A stretch of DNA of 64,000 bases from Niastella soli (GCF_017742245.1 NZ_JAGHKO010000001.1:587061-651060), one strand, 5' to 3'. Shown: positions 53,321-62,639, counted from the stretch's first letter. Numbers and translations: made by a program. The notes: generated by a model not told the origin, from the letters alone.

Positions 53321-54364
53321 GTGACTGTTAGATGGACTATAAGACTTTGTTTATTGCTTTTTTTAGGATGCCTGCTGGTAAATGCCTGTAATAAAAAATC
53401 AGGCGAGGGAAACAGCGGGCCTCACCCGCTTACGCTGCCTCAACCAGCAGGATTTCCTGCCCCGCAATACTCCTTTACCGGCAATCCCCTTACTCAGGAA
53501 GGGGTTGAACTGGGCAGGAAATTATTTTATGATGGCAAGCTGTCAAAAGACGGAAATTTCCCCTGCGCCTCCTGCCACCAGCAGTTTGCCGCCTTTGCCA
53601 CGTTCGATCACCCGCTCAGCCATGGTTTTGATAACCAGTTCACCCTGCGCAATTCACCGGGCCTGTTCAATATGGCCTGGAATAAAGAAATGCATTGGGA
53701 TGGCGGTATTAACAATATAGAGGTACAACCCCTGGCCCCCCTGACGGCACCCAATGAAATGGCCGAAAACATTAATGCTGTGATCAGCAAACTACAGCAG
53801 GATGAGGAGTATAAAAAAATGTTTACGGCTGCCTTTGGCTCTGACACCATCAACACCCAGCGGATGTTATTTGCCATTACCCAGTTTGTAACTTCGCTGG
53901 TATCGGCTAATTCAAAATATGATAAAGTAAAACAGGGTTCGGCCAACTTTTCGCAAACGGAACAAAACGGATATACCCTTTTTCAATCGAAATGTATCAG
54001 CTGTCACCCGGAGCCACTGTTCACTGATCATAGTTTTCGCAACGTAGGGTTACCGCTTGACCCGTTTATCAAGGATTATGGCAGAATGCGTATCACCAAT
54101 AATCGCACCGATTCATTGAAGTTTAAAGTACCCAGTTTACGCAATGTGGCGCTTACTTTTCCCTATGAACACGATGGCCGCTTTTCTTCCATTACCAGCG
54201 TGCTGGACCATTACAGCAGTGGTGTACAGAATGGTCCCACGCTAGATCCGCTGTTAAAAAATAAGATCCCGCTTACCAATGCAGAAAAGTTTTACCTGCT
54301 TGAGTTTCTGAAAACACTTACCGATTCTTCTTTTATAAACGATACCCGGTTTTCTCAACCGTAG
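53321..54364 (+). CDS. MbnH-like di-heme cytochrome c peroxidase family protein
   Basis: This 347-residue exported lipoprotein begins at a GTG 2 nt after the MbnP stop codon and has a lipobox LVNAC (Cys23). Two heme c motifs are present: CASCH (82-86) and CISCH (225-229). It belongs to the bacterial cytochrome c peroxidase/MauG superfamily, subgroup MbnH, which oxidises a Trp in MbnP. The pair is translationally coupled. The usual peroxidase function is an alternative, but the MbnP neighbour favours the MbnH role. Confidence 0.88.
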   Translation: MTVRWTIRLCLLLFLGCLLVNACNKKSGEGNSGPHPLTLPQPAGFPAPQYSFTGNPLTQEGVELGRKLFYDGKLSKDGNFPCASCHQQFAAFATFDHPLSHGFDNQFTLRNSPGLFNMAWNKEMHWDGGINNIEVQPLAPLTAPNEMAENINAVISKLQQDEEYKKMFTAAFGSDTINTQRMLFAITQFVTSLVSANSKYDKVKQGSANFSQTEQNGYTLFQSKCISCHPEPLFTDHSFRNVGLPLDPFIKDYGRMRITNNRTDSLKFKVPSLRNVALTFPYEHDGRFSSITSVLDHYSSGVQNGPTLDPLLKNKIPLTNAEKFYLLEFLKTLTDSSFINDTRFSQP

Positions 54365-54366
54365 CC

Positions 54367-54438
54367 GGCAGACGGCCCTCCTACTCGCCAGCCGGGGATT
54401 CGGCGGGCGACCCAGCCTACGCTAAAGCTTCGGCGGGC
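54367..54438 (+). repeat. GGCAGAC...GCTAAAGCTTCGG dispersed repeat, long form
   Basis: The element begins 2 nt after the mbnH-like stop codon. It shares GGCAGACGGCCCTCCTAC and GCTAAAGCTTCGGCGGGC with 61353-61388, but carries an extra 36 bp between them bounded by CCTAC on both sides. Confidence 0.75.
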
Positions 54439-54444
54439 GAGGAG

Positions 54445-54478
54445 AAAAAAAAAGCCCCGACGGGGGCCGTCGGGACTT
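54445..54478 (-). terminator. Terminator of the 224-residue coiled-coil protein gene
   Basis: AAGCCCCGACGG pairs with CCGTCGGGACTT (one mismatch) around GGG; on the minus strand a long T run follows. Confidence 0.8.
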
Positions 54479-54520
54479 ACAACTATTTAAAAAAACGCTT
54501 CTTCTTATTAACCAATCAAC

Positions 54521-55195
54521 TTATTGTTTGCTCAACTTACCCTGGCTGGTATCCTTTTTATTCTGGATAACATTCAACGCTTCTTTCTGGCGATTCAGGT
54601 CATCGGTTTGCACTTGTTGATCATTCTTGTTCTGGGCAAGCTTGTCTTGCAGGTTCTTAATTTTCTTCTCCAGGTCGTACTGATCATCTTTCAGGTTCAG
54701 CAGTTTTTTTTCTGATTTCTTCACCACTTCTTCCTGCAATTTTACCTGTACTTCCAGGTTATACGCATCGATATAAGGAGCCATTTTATTCAATAGTTCC
54801 TTTGATTCAGCAATCTTAAAGTGGTCATCTTCGGTACGGAGGCCTACATTTTCACCGGGGCGGCCAATAAGCAGGTATACGGTAGCCGTTTCCTTGTCTT
54901 TCGCCACCTTGCGATCTACCTTGTAATACACATCAACAATTTCAGGCTCATCTTTATCCAAACGGGTATTGCGAAATACGTCAAAACTTTTGACGCGGTC
55001 GCTTTTACCGCCTTTTTTCTCCATCCATTGCTGGATAGCTTCTTCCACTACTCTGGCTGAGTAAGGTAATTCGATGATTGCGGATACTTTATCGCCTTTT
55101 TGGAATTCAATTTTTGTTTCGCCGGATTGCGAAAATACAGGAGTGCTTACTGTTATAACGGTTACGAGGACCATTAATGGTAAAGATACTTTCAT
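54521..55195 (-). CDS. Secreted coiled-coil protein of unknown function
   Basis: This 224-residue protein has a signal peptide (MKVSLPLMVLVTVITVSTPVFS), a small domain with several KVD/RKVAKDKETATVY strands (about 45-130), and a long charged helix (about 150-224: LLNLKDDQYDLEKKIKNLQDK) that should form a coiled coil. It is probably periplasmic. No family is recognised. The ATG at 55195 starts the signal peptide. It converges on mbnH and shares a gap with a dispersed repeat. Confidence 0.72.
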   Translation of the reverse strand: MKVSLPLMVLVTVITVSTPVFSQSGETKIEFQKGDKVSAIIELPYSARVVEEAIQQWMEKKGGKSDRVKSFDVFRNTRLDKDEPEIVDVYYKVDRKVAKDKETATVYLLIGRPGENVGLRTEDDHFKIAESKELLNKMAPYIDAYNLEVQVKLQEEVVKKSEKKLLNLKDDQYDLEKKIKNLQDKLAQNKNDQQVQTDDLNRQKEALNVIQNKKDTSQGKLSKQ

Positions 55196-55518
55196 CGGGA
55201 TCGGATTTTGATGCTTAAATATACAATCAGGGGCCAAAGATAACAAGAGTAACCAGTAGAAAAACATATACACAATTTCGGGCGTTTTAAACGCCTGATT
55301 TTAATCTGCCTTTCATATTTACCCGGTCCAATCCTGTAAAATCTGTAAAACGGACGCTGATGACGCCTTGATAATCAATGTTTACATATAAAATCCGGCT
55401 TTTAATGGTGTTCTAATTGTTATTTCTGGCCTATATCCTGTATAAACAGGCGGCTGGTGCGGGGTTATTATGGCTGAACCCTTAATTTTGACCCTTAATC
55501 TTAATAAATTTCAATTCA
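55196..55518. other. 323-bp gap before the flippase gene
   Basis: Apart from the -7 element TAATTTTG (55483-55490) for the flippase, nothing is recognised here. Confidence 0.45.
55483..55490 (+). promoter_or_regulatory. -7 element of the flippase gene
   Basis: TAATTTTG, 28 nt before the TTG start codon; -33 box not clear. Confidence 0.45.
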
Positions 55519-57030
55519 TTGAGCGGTATTAAAAAATTAGCCGGGCAAACATTGTGGTATGGGGTCAGTACAATTTTTTCCCGTTTCCTGAATTATTTGC
55601 TTACTCCGTACCTGACTTATAAATTAAGTGGTGCGGGTTTCGGGGAAATGAGCCTGGTATATGCAGCTGTGCCCTTTTTAAGTACCCTGTTCCTGTTTGG
55701 GATAGACACGGCCTATTTCAGGTTTGTGCAGAAAGATGAATACGCATCCGACATTTATAATACACTTTCCATTTCTGTTTTTTCCAGCACTATTTTTCTG
55801 TCGGTCCTGCTGCTGATTTTCCACGGCGACTTCGCTCACCTGATCTCTATCCAGGACCATCCGGAATATATTACCATAAGTGTGTTTATCATTGCCTGTG
55901 ATACATTATCAGCCCTGCCTTTTGCCAAACTGCGGCAGGAAAACCGCCCGGTAAAATTTGCCATGGTCCGGGTAACAACTATCCTGATCTACATCGCTAT
56001 CGTATATTTCTTTTTATCGGTTTGTCCCAGACTGCTGGAGAAAAATGCCAATAGCCCGCTTTTATTGATATATAATAAAAATTTCGGGGTTGGTTATATC
56101 CTGCTGGGAAATGCCGTTTCAGCCTTTTACCAACTGGTGGCCTTAAGAAAGGAGTTATTCAGCTTTCAGCTGAAATTCAATTATTCCATGTGGAAGCAGA
56201 TCATGATCTATGCCTGGCCCATAGCAATTGCCAGTTTTGCCGGAATGATCAACGAAACCTTTGACCGTATTATGCTGGGTTGGTGGGCGCCCACCCACTC
56301 GGTGGAAGCCGCCCGTACCGAAGTGGGCATCTATAGTGCCTGCTATAAATTGTCTATTCTTATTACCCTGTTCATACAGGCTTTCCGCATGGGCGCAGAA
56401 CCCTTTTTCTTTAAACAATCGGTACAGGAAGATGCACCAAAAACCTATGCCCGGGTTATGAAATTCTTTGTGATCACCATTTCGGTTATGTTCCTGATGG
56501 TGGCCCTTTACCTTGATATCTGGAAACAGTTTATCCGGAATAAAGAAATGTGGACGGGTCTTGCAGTAGTGCCTATATTACTTTTAGCCAATATGTTCCT
56601 GGGCATATATTACAACCTAAGTATCTGGTATAAGTTATCGCAAAAGACCTCGGCGGGAGCCATGATCACGTTCGTGGGAGCCGCCATTACCCTGATCATA
56701 AATGCCATTTTTATTCCCCGGTACAGTTATATGGCCTGCGCCTGGGCTACGTTCTTCTGTTATGGCAGCATGATGGCTATTTCATATATATGGGGACAAA
56801 AAGTATATCCCATCCCCTATGCTGCTAAAAAGCTTTGTGCCTATATGATCATTGTGGCCATTATATACCTGGTACATCATGCCGTTATAGGCTGGTGGCC
56901 CAAAGAATGGATAAGCCTTTCACTGGCTACAGTGTTTACATTAGGTTACATCGTATTTATTTTACGTGTTGAACGTAAGGAGTTCAGCAAATTGCCCTAT
57001 GTGGGAAAGCTGATCTACAAATTCATTTAA
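55519..57030 (+). CDS. Polysaccharide flippase (MOP superfamily, Wzx-like)
   Basis: This 503-residue inner-membrane protein has 12-14 hydrophobic segments in the MATE/MOP arrangement, with SGIKKLAGQTLWYGVSTIFSRFLNYLLTP at the start, typical of lipid-linked oligosaccharide flippases. It moves undecaprenyl-linked glycan units to the periplasmic face. No polymerase or glycosyltransferase genes are adjacent. The start codon is TTG, as no in-frame ATG lies near. Which glycan it moves is unknown. Confidence 0.9.
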   Translation: MSGIKKLAGQTLWYGVSTIFSRFLNYLLTPYLTYKLSGAGFGEMSLVYAAVPFLSTLFLFGIDTAYFRFVQKDEYASDIYNTLSISVFSSTIFLSVLLLIFHGDFAHLISIQDHPEYITISVFIIACDTLSALPFAKLRQENRPVKFAMVRVTTILIYIAIVYFFLSVCPRLLEKNANSPLLLIYNKNFGVGYILLGNAVSAFYQLVALRKELFSFQLKFNYSMWKQIMIYAWPIAIASFAGMINETFDRIMLGWWAPTHSVEAARTEVGIYSACYKLSILITLFIQAFRMGAEPFFFKQSVQEDAPKTYARVMKFFVITISVMFLMVALYLDIWKQFIRNKEMWTGLAVVPILLLANMFLGIYYNLSIWYKLSQKTSAGAMITFVGAAITLIINAIFIPRYSYMACAWATFFCYGSMMAISYIWGQKVYPIPYAAKKLCAYMIIVAIIYLVHHAVIGWWPKEWISLSLATVFTLGYIVFILRVERKEFSKLPYVGKLIYKFI

Positions 57031-57094
57031 GGCCTTACAACAGGCCTCGATCATATATAGCATTTGCTCTTTTATTTGAACCGTTCAGCCGTTT

Positions 57095-57736
57095 TTACCC
57101 CTGCAGGAATGGGTTATGTTCTTTTTCATAACCGATAGTAGTTTGCGGGCCATGTCCGGGTAAAACCACGGTTTCTTTTGGTAAAACAAATAACTGATTG
57201 CGAATGCTGTTAATAAGGGTCTCAAAATTTCCGCCCGGGAGATCGGTTCGCCCAATGCTCTCACGGAATAATACATCGCCCCCCAAAACAAACTGCTGCG
57301 CCTGACAATAAAATGCTATATGTCCAGGCGAATGACCTGGTGTAAAAAGTACTTTAAACGCATCATTACCCAACGGTATGGTATCACCTTCGCGTAAAAA
57401 TATAAGGTCGCCCTTATAATTATCGAAAGGCAACCCCCAGGACATTCCAGACGTTGGGGCATAGTCCAGAACAGGCTTTTCTTTTTCGTGCAGGTGAAGG
57501 GTTAGCCCCCAGGTATCATGAACGAATTTGTTTCCGAATACGTGGTCTAAGTGGCAATGGGTATTTAACAAATATTTAGGCGTTAGGCCGGAAGATTGTA
57601 TGAATTCTTTCAGCTCATTACGTTCGTTACCGAAATAACAGCCGGGATCAATGATGCAGCACTCCCCGGACTCGTTATGCACCACATACGTATTTTCCTG
57701 AACCGGGCTAAATGTAAAAGACGTCACTGTAAGCAT
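57095..57736 (-). CDS. MBL-fold metallo-hydrolase (glyoxalase II-like)
   Basis: This 213-residue enzyme has the metal-binding motif THCHLDH (59-65), a further His in TPGHSPGHIAFY, Asp in GGDVLF and His in PGHGP, giving a two-metal site. The family includes thiolesterases such as hydroxyacylglutathione hydrolase. As bacilli- and Bacteroidota-type versions lack glutathione, another thioester may be the substrate. ATG 57736 is chosen; the longer frame adds an unlikely N-terminus. Confidence 0.9.
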   Translation of the reverse strand: MLTVTSFTFSPVQENTYVVHNESGECCIIDPGCYFGNERNELKEFIQSSGLTPKYLLNTHCHLDHVFGNKFVHDTWGLTLHLHEKEKPVLDYAPTSGMSWGLPFDNYKGDLIFLREGDTIPLGNDAFKVLFTPGHSPGHIAFYCQAQQFVLGGDVLFRESIGRTDLPGGNFETLINSIRNQLFVLPKETVVLPGHGPQTTIGYEKEHNPFLQG

Positions 57737-57808
57737 ACTGGTACCTTTTATAATTGATTTTCGCGGTATTATGGATTGTTTTAACTTTAAAAGATATAAA
57801 GACAGGCT

Positions 57809-60800
57809 ATGCAATTTCAACAGATTCAGCCAAAGACAAAAGTATTTTCTTCCTTTCCTTTGTTACTTACCTTGTTGCTGCCAACCGTACTATTCGCCCA
57901 GGTGAATACTGTGGAATTTGGAAAAAACCGGGTTCAGTACCGTAAATTCAAATGGCAATATTATCAATCTACCAATTTCAATACCTACTTCTATGAAAAT
58001 GGTCAGGCAATTGCCAATTATGTAGCCCAAGTGGCTGAAACCGAGTTACCCGCTTTGGAACAGTTTGTTGAATATGGCCTGCAACGCCGCGCCAATATTG
58101 TTATATATAATCATTTTGACGAATTACTACAATCCAACATTGGCCTCTCCCTTGACTGGCAAACAACCGGAGGTCTTACCAAACTGGTAAATAACAAAGT
58201 GGTGATCTATTACGATGGCGACCATGCCAATTTACGTAAACAGATACGCCAGGGTATTGCCCGCATCCTGGTTGATAATATTCTTTTTGGCGACGACCTG
58301 GGGGAGTTTGCCACCAACCAGGCCCTCCTCGATCTTCCCAAATGGCTGGTTGACGGATATGTGGATTATGTAGCCGAAGAATGGAGCCCATCTTACGATA
58401 ATGAACTAAAACTGGCGCTGCTTTCTGGTGAATACACGAATTTTTACCAGTTAGCGTATGAAAAACCTCTTCTGGCTGGTCATGCCTTCTGGCAATACAT
58501 TGCAGAAAAATATAAAAAAGAGAACGTCACCTACTTTTTATACCTGTCGCGTGTTTACCGTAACCTTAACAGCGCCTCGCAACGCATTTGCAAAAAGAAG
58601 TTCAAGGAAGTGCTGAAAGATTTCATGAATGAACGAACAGAGCTGTATGAAAAAGACCTCCGTGGCCGGCGCGATATCCCCAAAGGGACCGTGGCCATTG
58701 TTGAAGAAGTGACCCACAATAAAGACTTCCTCCATTTCACGCAAAATCCCGCTCCCCGCAGTCAAACCTATGCAGTGGTGGAATTTATAAAAGGGAAATA
58801 CCGCGTTGTGTTGTGGGATAATATGACTGAAAGAAAAGTGCTGTTGAATATAGGGGTCCGCTCAAATGAGAACGAAATAAACCCCAACTACCCCCTGCTG
58901 TCCTGGGACGGTAAAGGCACCCGCCTGGCCTGTGTTTACTGGTCTGAAGGCAAAGTCCATTTGTTTGTATACGACATGGTGGCCCGTTTTAAACGGATAA
59001 AACAGGACATACCTCATTTTGAACAGATACAGAGCATGGAGTTTATGCTGAACTCCAACACCCTGTTGTTTAGCGCTGTTCGCAATGGCCAATCGGACCT
59101 TTACATTTACAATATTGAAAAGGATACCTACGAGCAGCTAACCAATGACAGCTATGCCGACCTGGATGCCAGCTTTGTGGCCTTCCCCAATAAAACCGGT
59201 ATCATTTTCTCCAGCAACCGGCCCGATGCCACAACCAAAGGAGGCGATACAGCTGTTGCATCCCAACGTTATAATATTTTCCTGGCCGACAATTATAACA
59301 AAAGCGAATTCAGGCAAATTACCCAGTTAACGAAAATGAAGTATGGGAATGCCCGTTTCCCCATGCAGTACAATACTTATCACTTCACTTTTGTAAGTGA
59401 TGAAACCGGTATCTCAAACCGTTTTGCCGGCTTCTTCAGCACGCAGCGTGCAGGGCTGGATACCGTTGTACTGGTTGGCGATCAGGTATTGCGTAACCCC
59501 GATCAACTGGAGATCGATTCAACATTGAAAGCCTGGGGTAAAACTGAACCTGATTCTGTGTTCACTTTCTCTGTAACAAAAGATTCTGCCTATACATTCC
59601 CCATTACCAACTACCAAAGCGCCCTGCTTGAAACAAAGATCGCAGGTTATAATGGCCAGGTGAGTGAGGTAAGACAACAGGGAAATCTGAAATTCTTATA
59701 CCGGCTGAAAGTAGACGACGCTACCTTAAAGAAGCGCAATCTGAATGTAAGACCTACTGAATACCGGCGCAAGACCATTATAGCCGAACAGGCGGCAAGC
59801 GGAGCAGCCATCCAGTTTAAGCCAACTCCGGAAAAGCAACAGGAACCAGTGAAGATCACGGACATTTTTGAGACCGGATTTGAAAAGGAGAAAAAAGACA
59901 GTGCTCAACAACAACAGCAGCCACAACAACCGCCTACAACAAACCCGACCATAATACCACCTGTGGTACCAGCCACTGCTGCACCAAAAGAAGGCGAAGA
60001 GTCGATCCTGAAAAAGGCCAAGCGATTCGATTATAAGCTGAAATTCTCTGTAGATAACTTCTCCGGTGGTTTCAATAACGACGTTCTTATAAGCCGTTAT
60101 CAACCTTATACAGGGGCCTTACCGATCATGTTGCAAAGTGGTGGCGCTTTCAATGGAATGCTGAAAGCATCCATCTTCGATCTGTTTGAAGACATTCGCT
60201 TTACCGGTGCTATGCGTCTGCCCCTGATTGGCGGTACCGGAAACGGTACCCAGGTAAGCGGCAGCGGCGCCAGTGTGTTTGTACCGACTAACCAATCCCT
60301 GTTCGATGGTGGTGGTGAATGGTTCGCGCGTGCTGATTATCTTAAAAAACGCCTGGATTATTCATTGCTCTACTATCGCCGTACCGAATTGGGTTATGTG
60401 CAAAATATAGGCGGTACTGCTATCCCCTATGAAGGAAAATCAATAACCAACCTGTTTCAGGGTGTGATAAAATATCCGTTCGACAGGGTACGCAGCATCC
60501 GTTTTTCGGGCGGTATCCGTACCGACAGAGTAGTAGTGCGTGGCTTGATTGGTGATACGTTTACTTTAAAAGTGCCTGATGTAAACAAACAGACCTTTGC
60601 AGTAACCCGGATAGAATATATTCACGATGATGCTATCTTAAAAGCTACCAACATCTATAATGGGTTGCGGTACAAGATCTACATGGACATAGATGGACAG
60701 ATCAGTAAACCATCAGTTGTTACCACTGTTAAACCCGGTCGTTTTACCTATAACTTCGGGTTTGATGGCCGTTATTACTATCCCATTTACCGCAACTTTA

Positions 60801-61342
60801 TCTGGGCTGGCCGGGCATCGGGCGACTTCTCGTGGGGTAGCCAGAAGATCATTTATTACCTGGGTGGTGTTGATGCCTGGATGTTCCCTAAATACAGTGT
60901 GAACCCCAGACCTCAGGACCCAGACTATGCCTTCCAGTCACTGGCTGTTAACATGCGTGGCTTCCCACAAAACGTAGCCAACGGTAATAACAACATAGTA
61001 CTGAACAGTGAGTTCCGTTTACCGGTATTTTCTACCCTGTTCAATAAACCGATCAATAATGCCTTCCTCCGTAACTTCCAGGTTATTCAGTTTTTTGACC
61101 TGGGCAGTGCCTGGAATGGTAAGTATAATAAACTGGCACGCCCGCAAGTGGTGTATGGTGAAGCTCCCGGAGCTCAGGTGCTGATAAAAGCCGGTGGTAT
61201 TGGACCATTTATCGGGGGTTATGGATTTGGTGCACGCAGCACGCTGCTGGGATATTTCCTTCGCCTCGATTGTGGCTGGGAAATGAATACGTTCTTCAAA
61301 GACAAACCCTACCTGCACTTTGCCATGGGTGTTGATTTCTAA
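57809..61342 (+). CDS. Large exported fusion: pseudo-peptidase, TolB-like propeller and Omp85-like barrel
   Basis: This 1177-residue protein has a signal sequence (about 1-31). Residues about 35-230 resemble a peptidase-MA-type domain (NTYFYENGQAI, LPKWLVDGYVDYV), but the HExxH motif is absent: the matching helix reads LRKQIRQGIARI. Residues about 370-560 have TolB/PD40-like repeats (LSWDGKGTRLACVYW, DLYIYN, FSSNRPD). A Gln/Pro linker (about 698-730) leads to a C-terminal barrel (about 780-1177) with YNFGFDGRYYYP and MRGFPQNVANGNNNIVLNSEFRLP, like the Omp85/surface-antigen fold. It is probably an outer-membrane protein. The function is unknown. Confidence 0.82.
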   Translation: MQFQQIQPKTKVFSSFPLLLTLLLPTVLFAQVNTVEFGKNRVQYRKFKWQYYQSTNFNTYFYENGQAIANYVAQVAETELPALEQFVEYGLQRRANIVIYNHFDELLQSNIGLSLDWQTTGGLTKLVNNKVVIYYDGDHANLRKQIRQGIARILVDNILFGDDLGEFATNQALLDLPKWLVDGYVDYVAEEWSPSYDNELKLALLSGEYTNFYQLAYEKPLLAGHAFWQYIAEKYKKENVTYFLYLSRVYRNLNSASQRICKKKFKEVLKDFMNERTELYEKDLRGRRDIPKGTVAIVEEVTHNKDFLHFTQNPAPRSQTYAVVEFIKGKYRVVLWDNMTERKVLLNIGVRSNENEINPNYPLLSWDGKGTRLACVYWSEGKVHLFVYDMVARFKRIKQDIPHFEQIQSMEFMLNSNTLLFSAVRNGQSDLYIYNIEKDTYEQLTNDSYADLDASFVAFPNKTGIIFSSNRPDATTKGGDTAVASQRYNIFLADNYNKSEFRQITQLTKMKYGNARFPMQYNTYHFTFVSDETGISNRFAGFFSTQRAGLDTVVLVGDQVLRNPDQLEIDSTLKAWGKTEPDSVFTFSVTKDSAYTFPITNYQSALLETKIAGYNGQVSEVRQQGNLKFLYRLKVDDATLKKRNLNVRPTEYRRKTIIAEQAASGAAIQFKPTPEKQQEPVKITDIFETGFEKEKKDSAQQQQQPQQPPTTNPTIIPPVVPATAAPKEGEESILKKAKRFDYKLKFSVDNFSGGFNNDVLISRYQPYTGALPIMLQSGGAFNGMLKASIFDLFEDIRFTGAMRLPLIGGTGNGTQVSGSGASVFVPTNQSLFDGGGEWFARADYLKKRLDYSLLYYRRTELGYVQNIGGTAIPYEGKSITNLFQGVIKYPFDRVRSIRFSGGIRTDRVVVRGLIGDTFTLKVPDVNKQTFAVTRIEYIHDDAILKATNIYNGLRYKIYMDIDGQISKPSVVTTVKPGRFTYNFGFDGRYYYPIYRNFIWAGRASGDFSWGSQKIIYYLGGVDAWMFPKYSVNPRPQDPDYAFQSLAVNMRGFPQNVANGNNNIVLNSEFRLPVFSTLFNKPINNAFLRNFQVIQFFDLGSAWNGKYNKLARPQVVYGEAPGAQVLIKAGGIGPFIGGYGFGARSTLLGYFLRLDCGWEMNTFFKDKPYLHFAMGVDF

Positions 61343-61344
61343 TA

Positions 61345-61388
61345 CGGCAGAAGGCAGACGGCCCTCCTACGCTAAAGCTTCGGCGGGC
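61345..61388 (+). repeat. GGCAGAC...GCTAAAGCTTCGG dispersed repeat, short form
   Basis: It begins 2 nt after the stop codon with three 7-mers (CGGCAGA, AGGCAGA, CGGCCCT) and continues CCTACGCTAAAGCTTCGG. It is the uninterrupted version of the copy at 54367-54438. Confidence 0.75.
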
Positions 61389-61413
61389 AAAGCAAAGACA
61401 AATCATAAAATTC

Positions 61414-61445
61414 AAAGCCTCCCGATGTATCGGGAGGCTTTTTTA
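61414..61445 (+). terminator. Terminator of the large outer-membrane protein gene
   Basis: AAAGCCTCCCGAT/ATCGGGAGGCTTT is a perfect 13-bp stem with a 2-base loop and a T run. Confidence 0.9.
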
Positions 61446-61471
61446 TTGAAAGTATCAGAGGAGCCAAATGA

Positions 61472-61537
61472 AGGCGCTATGGGAACACAGCGCCTGTTTG
61501 TGGATAAACCAACCGCTATATTGAAAGGGTATAGCGG
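61472..61537. other. Two small hairpins before the convergent DUF1361 gene
   Basis: AGGCGCT/AGCGCCT (61472-61478 with 61489-61495) and CCGCTATA/TATAGCGG (61513-61520 with 61530-61537). They lie just past the stop of the DUF1361 gene and may help end its transcript. Confidence 0.5.
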
Positions 61538-61542
61538 CGGGA

Positions 61543-62247
61543 TCAATGAATAGCTTTGCTTATCCTTTTTATAGTGAGGTATACAAGCGTCATGAATACA
61601 GAGAAACAGGCCACCATGCCCCAGGCATATACATACTGAACAGGATGACAGATCATCTTAACTAAATAAGCACACAAACCAATCGGATTGGTAACTACAT
61701 CCCAGCTATTGAATCGTGGATAGCGGCCAATATAGACACCTATTGCATTCAGCCACATAATGGGAAAAATGAAAACCAACTCATGTTTACCAGGAAAGTA
61801 TTTCTGTACCATTCTTTCTATTTGCCTTACCGATAATACACCTAACAGTAACCCATTCCAGGCAAATGAAATGATCAGGGTAAGATCGAACCAGTTGGGT
61901 ACATTGTGAAATTTACCCAGGTGAAAAAGATCGGTCAAAATGTAAAACGAGTTAGGTATGAACAACAACCAGATGACCGCAATGGCAAAAAACTTCCACT
62001 TCTGTTCCTGCATTTCTGTTTGCTTTTGCAGCCAGGACGATATTACATAGGGCACCCAGGCGAGGAATAAATTCCAGATAAGCCAAATAAATGTGAACTT
62101 ATCTGTATACACAATACGGGCCATCACCAATGCTATGCTAAACCCCATTGACAGGGTAAGCATGCGGTCTATTTCATTTAGGGGTGTATTGAAGAACATC
62201 CAGCGATAAGGCTTACTGATAGGTTTCATTTGCGCTACTTTCATCAT
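61543..62247 (-). CDS. DUF1361 membrane protein
   Basis: This 234-residue membrane protein has about six helices and the DUF1361 patterns LFLAWVPYVIS, LLFIPNSFYILTDLFHL, SFAWNGLLLGVLSVRQ and YIGRYPRFNSWDV. The family has no known activity. Its ATG overlaps the dgkA stop codon by one base (TAATG), so translation is coupled and the two are in one operon. Confidence 0.9.
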   Translation of the reverse strand: MMKVAQMKPISKPYRWMFFNTPLNEIDRMLTLSMGFSIALVMARIVYTDKFTFIWLIWNLFLAWVPYVISSWLQKQTEMQEQKWKFFAIAVIWLLFIPNSFYILTDLFHLGKFHNVPNWFDLTLIISFAWNGLLLGVLSVRQIERMVQKYFPGKHELVFIFPIMWLNAIGVYIGRYPRFNSWDVVTNPIGLCAYLVKMICHPVQYVYAWGMVACFSVFMTLVYLTIKRISKAIH

Positions 62248-62615
62248 TAAAATAATTTAGGAATGAATACAACAGCACCAACAGCCAGGGCCGTTAAAGC
62301 AGCTGTTAATACAGCGCCCGCAGCCAGGTCTTTGATAAACTTTATTTCTTTATGCCGTTGGTCAGAAACAAAATCCATGACCCGTTCAATACAGGTATTG
62401 AACATTTCCGCCACCCAAACAAACCCAATGGCAAATACCAGTGCCAGTAGTTCATTTTTGGTAACCCCCACCAGGCTAGCCAGGGTAAATACCGCTACGG
62501 TTGCCATAAAATGCAACCAGGCATTGTGCTCGCTTTGAAAAAAAGCGGCAATACCTTCCAACGCAAACCGGAAGCTCCTTACTCTTGCCCGGATAGAAAA
62601 CTCCTGTATCTTCAT
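62247..62615 (-). CDS. Diacylglycerol/undecaprenol kinase family protein
   Basis: This 122-residue integral membrane kinase of the DgkA family has three helices and the conserved segment EMFNTCIERVMDFVS followed by IKFIKDLAAGAVL, with catalytic Glu and Asp. Family members phosphorylate diacylglycerol or undecaprenol, feeding phospholipid or cell-wall lipid recycling. It is translationally coupled to the DUF1361 gene and follows a small membrane protein by 24 nt. Confidence 0.93.
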   Translation of the reverse strand: MKIQEFSIRARVRSFRFALEGIAAFFQSEHNAWLHFMATVAVFTLASLVGVTKNELLALVFAIGFVWVAEMFNTCIERVMDFVSDQRHKEIKFIKDLAAGAVLTAALTALAVGAVVFIPKLF

Positions 62616-62639
62616 AAAACTTATTTTTTATTCGTGAGA

